Positions 7,839 to 16,577 of a DNA stretch of 64,000 nt are shown here, in pieces (position 1 is the stretch's first letter; the number at the start of each line of letters is the position of its first letter). Source of the DNA: Bacteroidales bacterium. Its GTDB lineage: Bacteria > Bacteroidota > Bacteroidia > Bacteroidales > WCHB1-69. Location of the stretch: NCBI GenBank assembly GCA_017615795.1, contig JAFZZK010000020.1:1-64000 (forward strand), read 5' to 3'. The notes under the pieces were generated by a model, which did no database searches, had not been told where the DNA came from, and worked only from the letters and a program-made list of their open reading frames with translations. The position numbers were made by a program, and so were the translations under genes.

Positions 7839-8792
7839 ATGAATAAGAAACACTTTTCAAAGTTCCTGTTGACATGTCTGGCAGTTGTTGCCGCTCTGGG
7901 TGCGTCTGCACAGCAGAAGTTGACGTATGAATACGTGGTGCGCGATGGCAAGCCGCTCAAGATGGACGTTTATGTGCCCACCGTGCAGGACGAGCACCGG
8001 CCCTGTATGATCTTCGCCTTCGGCGGCGGCTTTGTCTCCGGTTCCCGCAACGACACAGCACAGGTAAACCCGGTGGTGCGCTGGGCAGAAAAGCACGGTT
8101 TCGTACTCGTGGCCCTCGACTACCGACTCGGATTAAAGGGTGCGGGGAACTTCACCATCGCCTCCGGCATCCAGAAATTCCGCAACGCCATCGACATGGC
8201 GGCAGAGGACCTGCTGGCCTGCACGGACTACATCCTAAAGAATTTGCTGAAGACCCCGCAGTTCACCATCAACCCCCAATATATCGTGACCCTCGGCAGC
8301 AGCGCCGGCGCCATCACGGCCTTGCAGGCCGACTACATGCTCGGCAACCGTTTCGGAAGCGCGCAAGCCCTGCCGGACGATTTCCGATACGCGGGCGTGA
8401 TGTCCTTCGCCGGGGCCATCTTCTCCGACAAGGGCAACATCAAATACCGCGTGCAACCGCCCGCCCCCACCCTGTTTTGCCACGGCACCGACGACCATCT
8501 GGTGACCTACAAGCAAATCCAGGTCTTCAACCTCGGTCTCTTCGGCAGCAATACACTCGCCCGCCGCTTTGAGAAATTCGATTATCCCTACATGATCCGC
8601 CGCTACAAGGGTGTCGCCCACGAAGCCGCCGCGGCATACGTCCGCGACACACACGCCATCGACGAATTCATCGACGACTACGTTTTCAAAGGACGCAAAC
8701 TCCAACAGGACATCACCATTCAGGACCCCGACATCCCCTACTTCGCCTGGGCCAGATACAGGGTGAGAGACTTGAAAAAGATGGGACAATAA
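7839..8792 (+). CDS. secreted alpha/beta hydrolase (esterase-like)
   Basis: 317 residues. An N-terminal signal peptide ends near ALGASAQ (about residue 25). The mature part has the carboxylesterase/BD-FAE type fold: an oxyanion-hole loop FGGGFVSGS, a nucleophile elbow GSSAGA (GxSxG), an acid in HGTDDHLV and a His in GVAHEAA. The inserted stretch between strands (GNFTIASGIQKFRNAIDMAAEDL) is typical of bacterial feruloyl/acetyl esterase-like enzymes that pre-organise Arg/Asp for the catalytic Ser region. The substrate cannot be told from sequence. It is a single gene with its own promoter. Confidence 0.88.
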   Translation: MNKKHFSKFLLTCLAVVAALGASAQQKLTYEYVVRDGKPLKMDVYVPTVQDEHRPCMIFAFGGGFVSGSRNDTAQVNPVVRWAEKHGFVLVALDYRLGLKGAGNFTIASGIQKFRNAIDMAAEDLLACTDYILKNLLKTPQFTINPQYIVTLGSSAGAITALQADYMLGNRFGSAQALPDDFRYAGVMSFAGAIFSDKGNIKYRVQPPAPTLFCHGTDDHLVTYKQIQVFNLGLFGSNTLARRFEKFDYPYMIRRYKGVAHEAAAAYVRDTHAIDEFIDDYVFKGRKLQQDITIQDPDIPYFAWARYRVRDLKKMGQ

Positions 8793-8850
8793 GCGACACT
8801 GAACCAACGCACGCGTTGACCCCGCAAACAAGACAACACTGGCATTAAAA

Positions 8851-10812
8851 TCAGGATCTCCTTCCCAACATCTTCCTCCCTTTCACCATCGTGCGCAGAT
8901 CCATGCGGACACTATAGTCGCGCATATAAAGGTCGTCGGCAATGGCTACAATTTCTTCGGAAATATTGGAAGTTGGCAGGACATCCGTCGGGAAGAGCAT
9001 ACCCGGGCGCAATCCCGCAGACACCGTGTTGTTCGGCAACCGGCAACCCACCCAACTTTTGCGTCCCGCGAGCACGGCGAAGATATTGCCCACAAAACCA
9101 CCCTTATTGTCCACAAGCCAGACATCAACGGGCAAGAACAGCAGCAACAGGAGCGCGGATCCTATATCAAAGGCGCGCTTGGCACGACGATGCGCCCGCT
9201 GTGTGATGGCATTGGATGCCGCCACGTAGGGCGCGTCGGCAGAGAATATGGAATTGCTGCCGATGACGGTATTGGCATTTTCCGGAGCAATGCGATACTC
9301 CACATTAAACACTCGCAGTTGTTGCATCCAGTCGATAATTTCGCGTATGGGGACGTCTTTGGCGCAAAAAATCACCTCGTTAAGACGATACAGGGGCAAC
9401 AATTCCCGAATTTGCGACAACTTGCCGATATAATATCCGGTTTGAGGCGCATCATCCCCGATGTTAACAACCCCGGCGAACTCGCACTTGGGTTCCATCA
9501 TGCGCACGAGTTCCATCACACGGGAACACTCTTCCGCATCGCCGACCACCGCAATGCGGCGGCGACTTGTCGTCTCAAGGTCATAGCCCTTCACATGCAG
9601 CCGCTGCAACACGTAGCGCAGCAGGTCAATGGCGATGATAGTCCACATGGCACCCAACACCACCACGGCGCGCGAAAAACGCAATGTCTCAGGCAACAGA
9701 GCATAGACCAACAAGATTGAAACAGTGCCTAACGCTATGCCCTTATTGACATTCGTGAGGCGTATGGGTTTCCTATAACCCTTGCAAAGGGCAATAGCCA
9801 CCAGCCAGACCACGATGTAGAGTGGAATGATGGCATAATAGTAATAGTCGGGGTAGAAACTGTGGCGCTGGGCCAACACATTATTGGACCAGTAATGTGC
9901 CAACACGAGCATTCCCGCATACACCAGCAAAAAGTCGACGATGGGAAGCAACAGCTTCAGGGCGATGCGCTTGATGGCGGCCATGGATGCACGCAACCAT
10001 ATAGCGCAGTTAATCAAAAAATTGAACACCCCTGCATTCTTCTGTGAGAAATGCTTCGTGGCAAAAATCTGCATTGCCTTGTAGAAGACATGCACATAAT
10101 TGAGGCTGCCAGTCTTGGTGCTTTCGCCCTTATAGTGGATGATGCGTGTTTCTGGAAAATAGTAATTCTTGTAGCCGCCCTTCAGGATACGGTAAGAGAG
10201 GTCGATGTCCTCCCCATACATAAAATAGTCCTCGTCGAGCAGTCCGACCTGATCGAGCACGCTGCGGCGCATCATCATGAAGGCACCGGCAAGCACTTCG
10301 ACAGAGTGGATTTCGTCCTCGCTGAGATAGGAGAGGTGGTAGGCTCCGAACTTGCGGGAGTGCGGGAAAAGCTTGGAGAGTCCGAAGAGTTTGTAGAAGG
10401 CCACGGAGGGCATCGGGATGCCGCGCTTTGACTCGGGCAGGAACTCGCCCTTGCCATTGACCATCTTCACGCCAAGGCCGCCGGCATCGGGGGTCTCGTC
10501 CATAAAGCGGATGCATTTCTCGAAAGTCTCTTCCTCCACCACGGTGTCCGGATTCAGCAGGAGCACATACTCGCCCGTGGAGACGCGAATAGCCTGGTTG
10601 TTGGCCTTGGCGAAGCCCACATTTTCCTGATTGGCGATGAGTTTCACCTGCGGGAATTTCGCAGCCAACATTGTCAGGGAATCGTCCGTGGAATTGTTGT
10701 CGACCACAAAAACCTCGCCCTCCACGTTGCGCAGAGCCTTATACACGGCATTCAGCGCCTGTTCAAGGAAGCAGGAGACGTTATAGTTGACGATAACGAC
10801 GCTCAGTTTCAT
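8851..10812 (-). CDS. GT2 glycosyltransferase fused to a degenerate polyprenyl sugar-phosphotransferase
   Basis: 653 residues. Residues 1-~260 are a family 2 glycosyltransferase of the rhamnosyltransferase-like group (SVVIVNYNVSCFLEQAL, LLNPDTVVEEETF, GAFMMMRRSVLDQVGLLDEDYFMYGEDIDLS). Four membrane segments follow (about 286-410), then a Rossmann-like CoA_binding_3 domain (RRRIAVVGDAEECSRVM). The C-terminal part resembles a bacterial sugar transferase: KRAFDIGSALLLLLFLPV, AGRKSWVGCR, LRPGML and YSVRMDLRTMVKG. The central catalytic block normally present there (around KFRSM and the Asp-Glu pair) is absent. So the GT2 half may act alone, with the rest as a membrane anchor or regulator. It follows psd with a 9-base gap. 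Confidence 0.85.
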   Translation of the reverse strand: MKLSVVIVNYNVSCFLEQALNAVYKALRNVEGEVFVVDNNSTDDSLTMLAAKFPQVKLIANQENVGFAKANNQAIRVSTGEYVLLLNPDTVVEEETFEKCIRFMDETPDAGGLGVKMVNGKGEFLPESKRGIPMPSVAFYKLFGLSKLFPHSRKFGAYHLSYLSEDEIHSVEVLAGAFMMMRRSVLDQVGLLDEDYFMYGEDIDLSYRILKGGYKNYYFPETRIIHYKGESTKTGSLNYVHVFYKAMQIFATKHFSQKNAGVFNFLINCAIWLRASMAAIKRIALKLLLPIVDFLLVYAGMLVLAHYWSNNVLAQRHSFYPDYYYYAIIPLYIVVWLVAIALCKGYRKPIRLTNVNKGIALGTVSILLVYALLPETLRFSRAVVVLGAMWTIIAIDLLRYVLQRLHVKGYDLETTSRRRIAVVGDAEECSRVMELVRMMEPKCEFAGVVNIGDDAPQTGYYIGKLSQIRELLPLYRLNEVIFCAKDVPIREIIDWMQQLRVFNVEYRIAPENANTVIGSNSIFSADAPYVAASNAITQRAHRRAKRAFDIGSALLLLLFLPVDVWLVDNKGGFVGNIFAVLAGRKSWVGCRLPNNTVSAGLRPGMLFPTDVLPTSNISEEIVAIADDLYMRDYSVRMDLRTMVKGRKMLGRRS

Positions 10813-10821
10813 GCGAGAGGC

Positions 10822-11478
10822 TTAAAAGTAGGCGAGCACAGTTTTCTTGGAGACCACCTTTTCGCCCATACGCACGGCCACCTGGACATCGAGGGGGAGG
10901 AACACGTCAACGCGGGAGCCGAACTTGATCATACCCACCTCTTCGCCCTGAATCACCTGGTCTCCTTTCTGGGGATAACTGATGATGCGGCGCGCCACAA
11001 AGCCAGCGATTTGACGGAAAAGCACCTGGTCGTGGTCGTCCTTGGCCACCACGATGGTGTTGTGCTCGTTGTCCACCGAGGACTTGGGCAACTTGGCCAA
11101 CAAATACTTGCCGGGATGGTAGGCGACATATTCCACCGTGCCGTCGATGGGATAGCTGTTGACATGCACATTGTGAACGGACATGAAAATGGATATCTTC
11201 AACCGTTCGTCCTTGAAATACTCATGTTCGAAGGCCGGGCCGATGTGCAGCACGGTACCGTCAGCGGGGGCCAGCACGCCATTGTCCACTTTATTGATGA
11301 TGCGGTAAGGCACGCGGAAAAAGCGTACAATCATGAAGGTGATAACCAACATGGCCACGAAGAACAAAACGTTCACCCACCACAGGTTCGCCAAGAAAAG
11401 CAAATAGCATACCGTCAGCAACACCACAGAGAGTAGTGTGACGAATATGCTAACCTTGCCGGCCTCATGAAACTTCAT
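10822..11478 (-). CDS. psd: phosphatidylserine decarboxylase, short type
   Basis: 218 residues. Two N-terminal membrane segments are followed by the Psd core: VLAPADGTVLHIG, SIFMSVHNVHVNSYPIDG, and near the C-terminus MIKFGSRVDVFLP. The Gly-Ser of FGS is the autocleavage site that creates the pyruvoyl group on the new alpha chain. The enzyme makes phosphatidylethanolamine at the inner membrane. It starts 12 bases after the lipoprotein gene and precedes the glycosyltransferase fusion. No pssA lies next to it. Confidence 0.95.
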   Translation of the reverse strand: MKFHEAGKVSIFVTLLSVVLLTVCYLLFLANLWWVNVLFFVAMLVITFMIVRFFRVPYRIINKVDNGVLAPADGTVLHIGPAFEHEYFKDERLKISIFMSVHNVHVNSYPIDGTVEYVAYHPGKYLLAKLPKSSVDNEHNTIVVAKDDHDQVLFRQIAGFVARRIISYPQKGDQVIQGEEVGMIKFGSRVDVFLPLDVQVAVRMGEKVVSKKTVLAYF

Positions 11479-11490
11479 GCCTACGATTTT

Positions 11491-12387
11491 TTACTGGGCG
11501 TAAAGAATATAGGTGTTCCGCGGGATGTTGTTCTCGCTGGAAGTCTTCGTAAACTGACGCGGGTATTTCTTGTCGTTCATGTAATTCTGACCTGTATAAT
11601 TATAGGTGTAGACAATCTCTCTGGAAACAACGCCGGCAGTCTTGATGGTCTCGGTCTCCACCAGTTTGTTGTTCAGATAATAGCCCGCATATTCGGCGTA
11701 TGCATACGGCAGCCCGTAGAAGGGGTTGAAAGATTCCACGTCGTACTGGTAAGTGCGCGTAATCTCTTGGCGGAGGTCGGGATAGACTTCGACAACGGAG
11801 GCGATGTTCTCGTATTTTTCCTTCTCGCCTGGATCGTAAGTGACAGTCTTTTCGCAGTGCAGCGTCATGTCCTTGGCACCATTATCACGAATCAACTCCA
11901 ACACACGGGTCGGGTCACCCATGAATTTCCGATACAGAGAACTCTTGTTGAGAATGCTGAATCTGTCGTAAAAAGACTTGTCGTACATCTCTTTGATATT
12001 TGTGATGCGTGTTGTCTCCTCGTCACGGGTAAAAGTCACCTCCTGGCGAACCGTGTCATCGACGTAATAGACAATCTTGTCCACCAGACGGTCTGTATAG
12101 GTCATCTCGATTTTTTCGGTATAATCCTTGCCCTTGTGGACAATCTCGGAAACGGTCTTGTCCTTGTTGTATGCAAAATCGTAGGTCTCCAAAGAGTCTA
12201 TCGTGATATTGGTAAGAACATGCTTTTTGTCGTAGGTGTACACCTCATTGGCGGGACCGACGTTGCTGAAATACCAAATCTTGCTAATCCTGCATTTCGG
12301 ATTATAGATTTCATCGTCTGGTTTGCAGGATGACAAGGCCACTACGCAAAAAGCAGCCAAGATGATAAAGGAAAAATATTTTTTCAT
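11491..12387 (-). CDS. lipoprotein of unknown function, beta-strand rich
   Basis: 298 residues from the ATG at 12387. An upstream in-frame ATG would add 12 residues, but only the start at 12387 puts a proper lipoprotein signal at the front (MKKYFSFIILAAFCVVALSSC, lipobox near residue 21). The mature protein is built from repeating Tyr/Asp/Thr-rich strands (TYTDRLVDKIVYYVDDT, VTFTRDEETTRITNI) like the YD-type or DUF4595-type barrels of Bacteroidota lipoproteins; this family call is tentative. It has its own promoter and leads psd. Confidence 0.8.
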   Translation of the reverse strand: MKKYFSFIILAAFCVVALSSCKPDDEIYNPKCRISKIWYFSNVGPANEVYTYDKKHVLTNITIDSLETYDFAYNKDKTVSEIVHKGKDYTEKIEMTYTDRLVDKIVYYVDDTVRQEVTFTRDEETTRITNIKEMYDKSFYDRFSILNKSSLYRKFMGDPTRVLELIRDNGAKDMTLHCEKTVTYDPGEKEKYENIASVVEVYPDLRQEITRTYQYDVESFNPFYGLPYAYAEYAGYYLNNKLVETETIKTAGVVSREIVYTYNYTGQNYMNDKKYPRQFTKTSSENNIPRNTYILYAQ

Positions 12388-12412
12388 AATACACATTATT
12401 GTAATAAGCGGG

Positions 12413-12444
12413 CAAAAATACAAAAATTATTCACGACCACCAAA
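12413..12444 (-). promoter_or_regulatory. promoter of the lipoprotein-psd-glycosyltransferase operon
   Basis: On the minus strand TTTG (12441-12444), 20 bases, then TATTTTTG (12413-12420): a full Bacteroidota promoter match 25 bases ahead of the lipoprotein ATG at 12387. The position also supports that start codon. Confidence 0.75.
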
Positions 12445-12460
12445 CATCAGGCGAAAAACT

Positions 12461-13747
12461 TTACAAGCTCCCGATTTCGCGCACAATGCGTTCGCCCACG
12501 GAACATTCCATGCACCTTTTCTCCTTGCAATAACGGTGCAACAATTCAATCAATGCCTGGGAATCAAGCGCCGTTTTATTGGGAAAAGGAGTGTCGCGAA
12601 AGACACGCGTGACCTTGTTGTCTTCAAACGGGAGCTGCTCCAAAAGGGCCACAGTCGGTTCCAGCATGGATTGGTTCCCGAAAAAACGATGGTAGGCGAA
12701 CAGCACGGGGATCACAGCATTGACAATCAACAGGTCAACGGCCGTCTCCCCCAATGCAACGCCGTGGGGCAGTATCGTCTCTTGGCCGAAATGGAAATGC
12801 CGTTCCCAGTAGGGGTCGGCTTCCACGGAGAGCAGCTGGCGGAAAGCCTCCACAGACTGTTGGACCAGCAGGGCACTCAACAAGTCGGGAGTGCGGCAGA
12901 GGAGAACGGCCAGCTGCGACAAGCGCAGGCACGGGAAGTTGGAGGGACGGAGGCGAAGCTGGTTCCAGTGATGCCGCCCGATCGGTTCCAACTGATACTT
13001 GTAACGCAAATAGTCATATTCATACTTGAGACTGTCGTAGTAGGGGTCGATGTGCGGCACGTCCAGCAGCCCCGCTTGCCCGAACACCAGCGCGCTGACC
13101 TGCAGCTGTGAGTCCGTATGGCGCGAAAGTACCTTGAACGGAAGGCTTCGCGCCAGCAACTCGAAGGCCGTCGCATTGGTCTTGAACCCGAAGCTGGTCG
13201 CAAGTTGCCGGAAAAGGGTCTCGTTCCAGTCTGCATGGCATTGGGCGTGGGTGGCCATGATGTCGTCCTGTTTGCGCAAGAAACGCTCCATGGCCACAGA
13301 AGAGAGCAGCGAGCGCAAGTATATGGGACGAAAATCAGGAAGATAGCTGCGGCAGGGCAACAGCTCTAACGAATCCACCAAATATTGATACTGCGTCCAC
13401 ATGCCTTCGGGGATGTAGGGCTTCAGCTCCAATGTCGGGAAAAACTCGCCCGGGGTGCGTTCCACCTCCATGTCGTGCTCATAGACCACATGCAAGGCCA
13501 CCGATTTGTATTTTTCATCGTTGTGATGGTTATGGCGGAACCAGTCGGAGCTATGGATATGGATTTCCACATCGCCCACCCACTTGATGTCGCCGATCTG
13601 CACCACGGCCTGCCGGAAATCGGGTCCAGCATCGAAGTTGTGCAACCCGGGGGCAAAGATATGCAACGGTTCTCCTGAAGTGGTTTGCACATTCAGGAAA
13701 TCAAACAGTCTGTTCTGCCATAAATAATGTAAAAAATTCTCTGTCAT
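12461..13747 (-). CDS. DUF2851 family protein
   Basis: 428 residues, full length for DUF2851, a family mostly of Bacteroidota. Conserved blocks are visible: TENFLHYLWQNRLFD at the start, IFAPGLHNFDAGPDFRQA and WVGDVEIHIHSSDWFRHNHH near 30-75, and SVALHVVYEHD. The cluster of Asp, Glu and His residues in VGDVEIHIHSSDW resembles a nuclease or metal-binding site but no activity is established. No signal peptide. It is a single gene with its own promoter. Confidence 0.9.
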   Translation of the reverse strand: MTENFLHYLWQNRLFDFLNVQTTSGEPLHIFAPGLHNFDAGPDFRQAVVQIGDIKWVGDVEIHIHSSDWFRHNHHNDEKYKSVALHVVYEHDMEVERTPGEFFPTLELKPYIPEGMWTQYQYLVDSLELLPCRSYLPDFRPIYLRSLLSSVAMERFLRKQDDIMATHAQCHADWNETLFRQLATSFGFKTNATAFELLARSLPFKVLSRHTDSQLQVSALVFGQAGLLDVPHIDPYYDSLKYEYDYLRYKYQLEPIGRHHWNQLRLRPSNFPCLRLSQLAVLLCRTPDLLSALLVQQSVEAFRQLLSVEADPYWERHFHFGQETILPHGVALGETAVDLLIVNAVIPVLFAYHRFFGNQSMLEPTVALLEQLPFEDNKVTRVFRDTPFPNKTALDSQALIELLHRYCKEKRCMECSVGERIVREIGSL

Positions 13748-13769
13748 AATGTTGTGTTTTTAATCTTGG

Positions 13770-13801
13770 CAAATATACAATTTTTATTAAATCACAACAA
13801 A
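13770..13801 (-). promoter_or_regulatory. promoter of the DUF2851 gene
   Basis: On the minus strand TTTG (13798-13801), 20 bases, then TATATTTG (13770-13777), 22 bases ahead of the start at 13747. A full match to the phylum consensus. Confidence 0.7.
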
Positions 13802-13921
13802 AATATTATAATATTTTTTCAACAATACAATTACACACATGTAATATTCACGCATTTACAACGTTATTATGTCAACAATTCATTATTAACAAATACAAGT
13901 ATTAACTATTAATTATTAAAA

Positions 13922-14287
13922 ATGCAGACAGAAAAACAAATAAAGGGAAAGAGGGGCGAACAGTTGGCCGCCGAGTATCTTTCGCAGAAGGGGTATTCCA
14001 TTCTGGAGCAAAACTGGCAGATAGGCCATCTGGAGGTGGATATCATTGCCTCGAACGAGACAATGCTGGTGTTTGTGGAGGTCAAGACCCGCAAGAGCAA
14101 CGCTTTCGGGGAGCCCGAGGAGTTCGTGGGCATAGCCAAGCAACGCAACCTCATCAAGGCTGCGAACATTTACAGCAGCAAGACCAACATCACAAAGGAG
14201 GTCCGGTTTGACATTGTCTCCGTCATTTTGGACGAGGGCATCAGCAGCATCAAGCACATCGAAGACGCCTTCAAGCCGAGGTGGTAA
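13922..14287 (+). CDS. yraN: YraN/UPF0102 family putative endonuclease-like protein
   Basis: 121 residues, the usual length. Family marks are KGKRGEQLAAEYL (GxxGExxA), LEVDIIASNETMLVFVEVKTRKS (the Asp and ExK of a Holliday-resolvase-like PD-(D/E)xK fold), and ISSIKHIEDAF at the end. The biochemical role is not settled; nuclease activity is inferred from the fold. It sits tail-to-tail with rnpB. Confidence 0.93.
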   Translation: MQTEKQIKGKRGEQLAAEYLSQKGYSILEQNWQIGHLEVDIIASNETMLVFVEVKTRKSNAFGEPEEFVGIAKQRNLIKAANIYSSKTNITKEVRFDIVSVILDEGISSIKHIEDAFKPRW

Positions 14288-14315
14288 AAAAAACCGGGCG
14301 CGGTGTGCGTCCGGT
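14284..14315 (-). terminator. intrinsic terminator downstream of rnpB
   Basis: On the minus strand ACCGG-A-CGC ... GCG-C-CCGGT forms a stem with a 5-base loop and one mismatch, followed by eight T. It begins ~9 bases past the RNase P 3' end and overlaps the last bases of yraN. Confidence 0.8.
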
Positions 14316-14323
14316 ATGATTTT

Positions 14324-14653
14324 GGGAACCTATAAGCCGGGTTCTGTGTTATGTTGCCATTTATCTTGGGCCTGCGTCGCCGCAGGTCTCTATCAACCTA
14401 CCCTCCGAGTCGGACGAGCAGCCCTCAAGCCTCGGTTTATTTGGTCTTTCAACCCATAAGGTTTACCTCCGCCGGCATCACTGACGGCGACGTGAGCTCT
14501 TACCTCGCGTTTTCACCCTTACCCTTGCGGGCGGTATCTTTTCTGTGGCACTTTCTGTCATCCCGAAGGATGCCTTCCCGTTAGGAAGTATGGCGCTCTG
14601 CGTTGCCCGGACTTTCCTCTCCCGCGCAAGGCGGCAGCGACAACCCGGTCCCC
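14324..14653 (-). ncRNA. rnpB: RNase P RNA (bacterial type A)
   Basis: On the minus strand the 5' end GGGGACC (14647-14653) pairs with the 3' end GGTTCCC (14324-14330) as stem P1. The universal 5' core GAGGAAAGTCCGGGC lies near the start and the complementary 3' core (ACAGAACCCGGCTTAT) at the end. The ~330-nt length is normal. It is the catalytic subunit that removes 5' leaders from tRNA precursors. It begins ~11 bases after the dnaN stop with no clear promoter between, so it may be co-transcribed with dnaN or use a promoter inside it. Confidence 0.96.
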
Positions 14654-14664
14654 AAAACAAAAGG

Positions 14665-15795
14665 TTAGTAGTTGAGCATCACCGGCATGATGAGCATCAG
14701 CAGAGACTCGTTCTCGTCAAACTCCTGCTCCGGCAGGATGAGCGCAGCGCGGTTGGGCTTGGACATCTCGATGCGGATCTGCTCGGAATCCATGTTCTCC
14801 AGCATCTCGCGCAAGAAACGGGAATTGAAGCCAATGTCCATGGGATCGCCGGAATAAACGCCGGAGATCTCCTCTGCGGCCTTGTTGGAGTAGTCCATAT
14901 CCTCGGCGGTGAGCTGGGTCTTTTCCTCGGTGAGGGAGATGCGTACTTGGAACGTAGACTGGTTGGAGTAGATGCCCACACGGCGGATGGATTTAAGAAA
15001 CTCGTCGCGGGACACCACCAAGGAATAGGGATTTTCTTGCGGGATGACAGACTCGTATGCCGGATATTTGCCCTCTCTGAGGGAAGAGAACAGCACGAAA
15101 TTGCCAAAGGAGAAGCAAATATGGTTAGTATCCTGCGAATACTCGACATGTACATCACCCGGCACACCCGACAGGATGCTCTTCAGATGCGTGATGGGCT
15201 TCTTGGGGAGGATAAGGGTGGTCGGTTCCGCGGATTTGACCTTGTTGTTGCGGTAGCGCACGAGCTTGTGGGCGTCCGTCGCCACAAAGGTCACGTAGTC
15301 CTCGGAAAGTTCGCAGAGCACGCCCATCATGTTGGGGCGCAACTCGTCGTTGCCCGTGGCGAACAGCGTCTTGCTGATGGCGCGTTGCAGCACGGCGGCC
15401 TCGATGTCGAACGACTTGGGGTCGGCCATGGGGTTGATCTTGGGGAATTCGTCGCCGGGGAAGCACGGGGCGTCGTACTCGCCGTTGGCGGCAGTGAATT
15501 TCAGCAGGTTGTTCTCCGCGTCGATGGCGAAAACTATGGGGGTGGCGGGTATCAGCTTGAGCGTTTCAACCAAAATGCGGGCGGGCACGGCCACGGAGCC
15601 TTCCCCTTCCACGTTGTCCAAGTCGATGACTGCGGTCATCGTGGTCTCCAAGTCGGAAGCCGTGAGGGTAAGCTTGTTCTCTCTGATGGTCATCAGGACA
15701 TTGTCCAGGATAGGCATGGAGTTGTTGGAACTCATCACGCCGCTGACGGCGCTCAGATTGCGATACAGGACTTCACTTGATACGATAAATTTCAT
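14665..15795 (-). CDS. dnaN: DNA polymerase III beta subunit (sliding clamp)
   Basis: 376 residues, full length, with the three-fold clamp architecture. Recognisable parts are KFIVSSEVLYRNLSAVSGVMSS...PILDNVL at the start, FPGDEFPKI in the middle, LVVSRDEFLKSIRRVGI, and the C-terminal LMLIMPVMLNY that corresponds to the MPMRL end of the hydrophobic partner pocket. The ring holds the replicative polymerase on DNA. It is followed immediately by rnpB and is not next to dnaA in this window. Confidence 0.97.
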   Translation of the reverse strand: MKFIVSSEVLYRNLSAVSGVMSSNNSMPILDNVLMTIRENKLTLTASDLETTMTAVIDLDNVEGEGSVAVPARILVETLKLIPATPIVFAIDAENNLLKFTAANGEYDAPCFPGDEFPKINPMADPKSFDIEAAVLQRAISKTLFATGNDELRPNMMGVLCELSEDYVTFVATDAHKLVRYRNNKVKSAEPTTLILPKKPITHLKSILSGVPGDVHVEYSQDTNHICFSFGNFVLFSSLREGKYPAYESVIPQENPYSLVVSRDEFLKSIRRVGIYSNQSTFQVRISLTEEKTQLTAEDMDYSNKAAEEISGVYSGDPMDIGFNSRFLREMLENMDSEQIRIEMSKPNRAALILPEQEFDENESLLMLIMPVMLNY

Positions 15796-15821
15796 ATTTT
15801 ATCATTTTAAAAATTAAAGCG

Positions 15822-15829
15822 CAAAGATA
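15822..15829 (-). promoter_or_regulatory. -7 element for dnaN
   Basis: On the minus strand TATCTTTG, 26 bases ahead of the dnaN start at 15795. No clear -33 element at standard spacing. Confidence 0.6.
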
Positions 15830-15877
15830 ATTTTTTTTTCGATACAAAAGACCATAAAAATCACAGCCCATTTTTTG

Positions 15878-15885
15878 TATTTTTG
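15878..15885 (+). promoter_or_regulatory. -7 element for pyrE
   Basis: TATTTTTG, 26 bases ahead of the pyrE start. It diverges from the dnaN promoter across a ~50-base spacer. Confidence 0.6.
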
Positions 15886-15911
15886 CCGCCACGAAAATTA
15901 ATGCAAACAAT

Positions 15912-16466
15912 ATGGTAATAGACGAACTCAAACAATCAGAAGCCTTGCTGGAAGGTCATTTCCTGCTTTCATCCGGTCGCCACAGCGATCGTTATTGTCA
16001 ATGTGCCAAGCTCTTGCAATATCCCGACCGTGCAGAGCGCGTCATTGCGGAGATCGTTCGCCAAGTGCGCGACCTGCCCATCGACATGGTGGTCGGCCCC
16101 GCCATGGGCGGCATCATCGTGGCCTACGAGCTGGGGCGCCAGTTGGGCGTGCCCGCCATCTTCACCGAGCGTGTGGACAACGTGATGACGCTGCGCCGCG
16201 GCTTCGAGGTCAAGCCCGGCCAAAAGCTGCTCATCACCGAAGACGTGGTCACCACCGGCAAATCCTCCCTCGAGACCATCGAGGTGCTCAAATCCTACGG
16301 CGCCGAGGTGCTTGGCATCGCCTGCATCGCCAACCGGAGCACGGGAGAGCTGCCTTATCCCGTCTACGGCGCCACCAAACTCGACATCCAAAGCTGGACA
16401 CCCGAAGAGTGCCCGCTCTGCAAACAGGGCTTGCCTTTCGTCAAACCCGGCAGCCGCAAGTTCTGA
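15912..16466 (+). CDS. pyrE: orotate phosphoribosyltransferase
   Basis: 184 residues. The PRPP-binding loop is LLITEDVVTTGKS near 117-129, preceded by VVGPAMGGIIVAYELGRQLG and FTERVDNVMTLRRGF. It joins orotate and PRPP to make OMP in pyrimidine synthesis, in the cytosol. The C-terminal tail CPLCKQGLPFVKPGSRKF with a Cys-x2-Cys is common in the longer PyrE type. The start at 15912 gives the normal family N-terminus. It is monocistronic: atpH has its own -7 element. Confidence 0.96.
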   Translation: MVIDELKQSEALLEGHFLLSSGRHSDRYCQCAKLLQYPDRAERVIAEIVRQVRDLPIDMVVGPAMGGIIVAYELGRQLGVPAIFTERVDNVMTLRRGFEVKPGQKLLITEDVVTTGKSSLETIEVLKSYGAEVLGIACIANRSTGELPYPVYGATKLDIQSWTPEECPLCKQGLPFVKPGSRKF

Positions 16467-16550
16467 ACCGCCCCGTCGCAGCAACCAGCATCAGTGACAG
16501 AGCCATGACCGAATTTCAAATCGGGCGCTGTCAATTGTCAATTATTTTTG

Positions 16551-16558
16551 TATATTTG
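16551..16558 (+). promoter_or_regulatory. -7 element for atpHAG
   Basis: TATATTTG, a TAnnTTTG match, 19 bases ahead of the atpH start codon. It argues that atpH-A-G is an independent transcription unit. Confidence 0.6.
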
Positions 16559-16577
16559 CGGCTCTTAAAATTTTACA

